Of a DNA stretch of 64,000 bases, positions 60,125-64,000 are shown piece by piece. The stretch lies in the NCBI RefSeq assembly GCF_003633755.1, contig NZ_RBIL01000001.1:1535426-1599425 (forward strand), read 5' to 3'. Source of the stretch: Solirubrobacter pauli. GTDB taxonomy: Bacteria > Actinomycetota > Thermoleophilia > Solirubrobacterales > Solirubrobacteraceae. A program made the translations under genes and the position numbers. A model generated the notes under the pieces. That model saw only the letters and a list, made by a program, of their open reading frames with translations. It ran no database searches and was not told the origin of the DNA. Position 1 is the first letter of the stretch. Every line of letters starts with the position of its first letter.

Positions 60125-61048
60125 ATGGCCCTCGGTTACGACGGGAAGCTGTACATCTTGGCCTTCGATCACCGAGGGTCGTTCCAGAAGAAGATGTTCG
60201 GGATCGAGGGTGACCCCACGCCCGAAGAGACCGCGACGATCGTCGACGCGAAGCAGCTGATCTACGAAGGCATGGAGAAGGCCGTCAAGGCCGGTCTCGA
60301 CGCCAAGTCCGCGGGCGTGCTCGTCGACGAGCAGTTCGGCGGCACGATCCCGGAGACCAGCAAGAAGCACGGCCTGTCGCTCACGATGCCGGCCGAGAAG
60401 TCGGGCGTCGACGAGTTCCAGTTCGAGTACGGCGAGGACTTCCCCGCCCACATCGAGAAGTACGACCTGCTCGCCACCAAGGTGCTGGTGCGCTTCAACC
60501 CGGACGGCGACGCCGAGATGAACCAGCGTCAGACCGCCCGCCTGAAGGAGCTCGCGGACTGGCTGCACGCCAACGACCGCCTGTTCCTCTTCGAGCTGCT
60601 CGTGCCGGCCGAGCCGGCCCAGCTGGAGTCCGTCGGCGGCGACGCCGACCGCTACGACGCCGAGCTGCGCCCGGAGCTGATGCGCCGCGCGATCGAGCAC
60701 TTCCAGAACGAGGGCGTCGAGGTCGACATCTGGAAGATCGAGGGCGTCGACACCCGCGAGGACGCGCAGATGCTCGCCGAGCAGACCCGCAAGGGCGAGG
60801 GCCGCGACAACGTCAAGACCGTCCTCCTCGGCCGTGGCGCCTCCAACGACAAGGTCGACCAGTGGCTGCAGGCCGCCGCGCCGGTCGAGGGCTTCATCGG
60901 CTTCGCCATCGGCCGCTCGATCTGGTGGAACCCGCTGAAGGCCTACCTCGACGGTGGCGACCGCGAGGAGCAGTCGCAGGCGATCGCCGACAACTACCTG
61001 CGCTTCATCAAGGTCTACGACGAGGCTTCCTCGTCGGTCAGCGCCTAG
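60125..61048 (+). CDS. DUF2090 / IolC-C-terminal-like aldolase-fold protein
   Basis: 307 residues from ATG 60125 with a near-perfect ribosome-binding site AGAGGAG seven bases upstream, one of the best in the window, suggesting high expression. Begins MALGYDGKLYILAFDHRGSF and has VDEQFGGTIPETSKKHGLSL, FLFELLVPAEPAQLE, VDIWKIEGVDTREDAQ, LGRGASNDKVDQWL and GFAIGRSIWWNPLKAYLDGG. These match DUF2090, the 2-deoxy-5-keto-gluconate-6-phosphate aldolase-like domain fused to IolC in some bacteria. Here it is stand-alone, with no inositol genes around. The third-base pattern is also very biased. Confidence 0.88.
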   Translation: MALGYDGKLYILAFDHRGSFQKKMFGIEGDPTPEETATIVDAKQLIYEGMEKAVKAGLDAKSAGVLVDEQFGGTIPETSKKHGLSLTMPAEKSGVDEFQFEYGEDFPAHIEKYDLLATKVLVRFNPDGDAEMNQRQTARLKELADWLHANDRLFLFELLVPAEPAQLESVGGDADRYDAELRPELMRRAIEHFQNEGVEVDIWKIEGVDTREDAQMLAEQTRKGEGRDNVKTVLLGRGASNDKVDQWLQAAAPVEGFIGFAIGRSIWWNPLKAYLDGGDREEQSQAIADNYLRFIKVYDEASSSVSA

Positions 61049-61051
61049 GGC

Positions 61052-62533
<1,482 letters not shown>

Positions 62534-62575
62534 GACGCCTGAGAATGCCACGCCGAGCGTTATGGTTACTCCGTC

Positions 62576-62821
62576 ATGCGCATGCGCCAGAGCATCGCCG
62601 AGATCGAAGACCAGTTCTTCGAGGAGATCGAAGACGACCGCGAGCGCCGCGAGAACCTGCGCAAGCGCGCCGAGCGTCGGGCGGCCGAGCGGCACGCGAA
62701 GCGCACCCACCGCCACGGGTCGATGCGCTTCTGGCTCCTCTGCCTGGTGCTGATCGCCACCGCCGCGATCGTCACCTACGCGATGTTCACGACGCTGTAC
62801 TACGTGCTCAGCCCGAGCTAA
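62576..62821 (+). CDS. Small basic coiled-coil protein with C-terminal membrane helix
   Basis: 81 residues. A very charged helix (residues 1-48, rich in Arg/Glu) precedes one membrane helix (FWLLCLVLIATAAIVTYAMF). No family. TATGGT at 62561-62566 is a plausible -10 box, giving a leader of only a few bases. Divergent from the malic enzyme. Confidence 0.7.
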   Translation: MRMRQSIAEIEDQFFEEIEDDRERRENLRKRAERRAAERHAKRTHRHGSMRFWLLCLVLIATAAIVTYAMFTTLYYVLSPS

Positions 62822-62850
62822 GACTCGCCCTGCGGGCTCGCTCAGCTTGT

Positions 62851-62879
62851 GGAGTTATGGCCCAGGGGGCCAGAACTCC
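62851..62879. terminator. Bidirectional hairpin terminator
   Basis: GGAGTT-A-TGGCCC and GGGCCA-G-AACTCC form a 12-pair stem with one A-G mismatch and a 3-nt loop, between the convergent small membrane gene and csrA. Confidence 0.65.
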
Positions 62880-62891
62880 CAAGTCCCCTGT

Positions 62892-63125
62892 CTATTTGTT
62901 CGCGCTGAGACGCTTGAGGGCGTCGTCCACCTCGGCACGCGCGCTCGCGCCCGCCGCCACGTTCTCCTGCTGGATCTCCAGGTAGACCTCCTTGCGGAAC
63001 ACCGGGATGTCCCGAGGGGCCTGGATGCCGATGCGGACCTTCTCGCCCATGATCGACAGGACGGAGACCTCGATGTCGTCGCCGATCATGATCGACTGGT
63101 TGGACTTACGTGTCAGTACCAGCAT
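62892..63125 (-). CDS. csrA: Carbon storage regulator CsrA
   Basis: 77 residues from ATG 63125, with GGGAGG ten bases upstream. [40 protein letters not shown] and [13 protein letters not shown] are near-consensus CsrA. The two RNA-binding faces (LTRK and [12 protein letters not shown] with the key Arg) are intact. It binds GGA loops in mRNA leaders to block or alter translation. In Gram-positives it is often tied to flagellin and FliW; neither is in the window. The upstream 13 codons in frame are a Gly-rich artefact over the ribosome-binding site. Confidence 0.95.
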   Translation of the reverse strand: MLVLTRKSNQSIMIGDDIEVSVLSIMGEKVRIGIQAPRDIPVFRKEVYLEIQQENVAAGASARAEVDDALKRLSANK

Positions 63126-63295
63126 GCTGCCGCCGCCTCCCTGGCGAATTCTGACTCGTCCCACGGGGCAGACCCGCTTCTGTCCGCGTGGTGAGCACTG
63201 GTGAGGCTAGTAGTGGTTGGAGTATCCGGTATGGGGCTTGCACCCGATGAGCCCCCTGAGCAATTGGACCCTATGCGCTAGTCTCCGGGCCTCTT

Positions 63296-63886
63296 ATGAG
63301 CCGCCGGTCCCTGCGTCCTCAGCTTAACCAGATCCGCGGGTGGGTGCGACAGGGTCGCACCGACGCGTGGATCGCACACCAGCTGGAAGTGACCGTCCAG
63401 CAGATCCAAGCCTTCAAGCGCGAGCAGGGCCTCGAGCCCGACGCTGAAGACAACGGCACCGCCGTCGAGGAGGTGGACCTGCGCGCGGAAGACGACGCGC
63501 AGATCGCCGCCGAACTCGAGGCGGAGGCCAAGCGTCGCGCTGAAGAAGAGGCTCGTGCCGCCGAAGAGGCAGCACGGAAAGCCGCGGAAGAAGAGGCCGC
63601 TGCAGCTGAGGCAGCCGCCACCGCGGATGACGAAGACGACAAGCCCAAGCGCGGTTCACGCCGCCGGGGTGGGCGCTCTCGGCGCCGGTCCGCACCTGCG
63701 GGTCCGCTCGAGGGCACGTTCGACCATGGCGAGGAGGGCTACGGACTGTGGCTCGACCCCGCCATCCAGGACGATCCGATCTACGCCGAGCACTGGGCGG
63801 GTCACCGCCCGATCGAGATCACGGTCGAGGAAGACCAGATCGTGATCCGCCGTGCCGGCGCCAGCGAGGACTCCGACGAAGACTGA
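63296..63886 (+). CDS. Hypothetical protein with N-terminal HTH-like segment and charged coiled coil
   Basis: 196 residues. The N-terminus LRPQLNQIRGWVRQGRTDAW, IAHQLEVTVQQIQAFKREQG looks like a short helix-turn-helix. A Glu/Ala/Lys-rich coiled coil follows (residues ~65-110), then an Arg/Ser-rich basic patch (KRGSRRRGGRSRRRSAPAG), and a compact C-terminal domain ends with GYGLWLDPAIQDDPIYAEHW and IEITVEEDQIVIRR. Possibly a nucleic-acid-binding protein. The 170-bp gap to csrA holds both promoters, though I see no clear boxes. Confidence 0.75.
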   Translation: MSRRSLRPQLNQIRGWVRQGRTDAWIAHQLEVTVQQIQAFKREQGLEPDAEDNGTAVEEVDLRAEDDAQIAAELEAEAKRRAEEEARAAEEAARKAAEEEAAAAEAAATADDEDDKPKRGSRRRGGRSRRRSAPAGPLEGTFDHGEEGYGLWLDPAIQDDPIYAEHWAGHRPIEITVEEDQIVIRRAGASEDSDED

Positions 63887-63895
63887 CGCCTTCCC

Positions 63896-63917
63896 GCGGT
63901 CGCCTGAAGGCGGCCGC
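63896..63917 (+). terminator. Hairpin terminator
   Basis: GCGGTCGCC-TGAA-GGCGGCCGC, a 9-bp stem with one G-T pair and a 4-nt loop, ten bases after the stop of the preceding gene. Confidence 0.65.
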
Positions 63918-63941
63918 AGGATGCGTTGTATGTGACAGCGT

Positions 63942-63963
63942 CGAGCCGTGGCGACACGGCTCG
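63942..63963. other. GNRA-capped hairpin of unknown role
   Basis: CGAGCCGTG-GCGA-CACGGCTCG is a perfect 9-bp stem closed by a GNRA-type tetraloop, near the window end. It may belong to a structured RNA or a terminator of a minus-strand gene beyond the window. Confidence 0.45.
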
Positions 63964-64000
63964 GTGCGTCGCACCCTCTAGCTGATCCGGCGGCCGCCGG

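Overview
The window looks like chromosomal DNA of a very GC-rich actinobacterium. GTG and TTG starts are frequent, 4-bp stop/start overlaps (GTGA, ATGA) are common, ECF sigma factors and large LuxR regulators are abundant, and several promoters end at or within a few bases of the start codon. The gene mix (CsrA, fused ECF-sigma/anti-sigma protein, Ala/Pro/Thr-rich secreted proteins with Thr-Pro linkers) would fit Thermoleophilia/Solirubrobacterales. That placement is inference; no rRNA or marker gene is present to test it.

Layout. 1-2.4 kb: end of a SpoIIE phosphatase/anti-sigma kinase with its STAS partner, then a patatin-like lipase. 2.4-6.1 kb: an ECF sigma/anti-sigma pair divergent from two secreted repeat proteins, a tiny membrane protein and a LysE exporter. 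6.2-10.5 kb: a coupled minus-strand cluster of uncharacterised genes headed by a secreted beta-helix protein. 10.6-12.2 kb: a hipBA module with four evenly spaced operators. 12.2-20.7 kb: an iron-siderophore locus with two binding lipoproteins, two FecCD permeases, an ATPase and a heterodimeric ABC exporter-type pair with complementary degenerate ATP sites; iron-box-like palindromes sit at both lipoprotein starts. 20.7-25 kb: a 923-aa LuxR ATPase and a secreted beta-propeller. 25-31.8 kb: a Wadjet-like SMC operon (JetA, JetB, JetC types) with no JetD gene beside it. 31.9-36.4 kb: alpha/beta hydrolase with a MalT-like regulator, then a methyltransferase divergent from a MerR regulator across a SoxR-box-like palindrome.

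36.4-42.5 kb is the accessory zone. It holds an AbiEi/AbiEii-like type IV toxin-antitoxin pair preceded by an eight-half-site operator array, then an island between an intact initiator tRNA-Met gene and a duplicated tRNA 3' end. The island carries a decayed tyrosine recombinase, a membrane protein and a GmrSD-type DUF262 nuclease-like protein.

42.5-64 kb is mostly housekeeping and regulatory: CoA-binding protein/DUF72, a D-2-hydroxyacid dehydrogenase with a short Ppx/GppA phosphatase, a ThDP-dependent enzyme, DsbA-family and HxlR proteins, tRNA-Leu(TAA), a sigma/anti-sigma fusion, a CsaA/Lrp/metallo-hydrolase operon divergent from selD, a PadR-controlled MacB-type ABC transporter, a rhomboid-like protein lacking catalytic residues, a GCS2 ligase, a DUF2090 protein, an ACT-domain malic enzyme and csrA. 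Functions are inferred from visible motifs and remembered family features; no database search was run.
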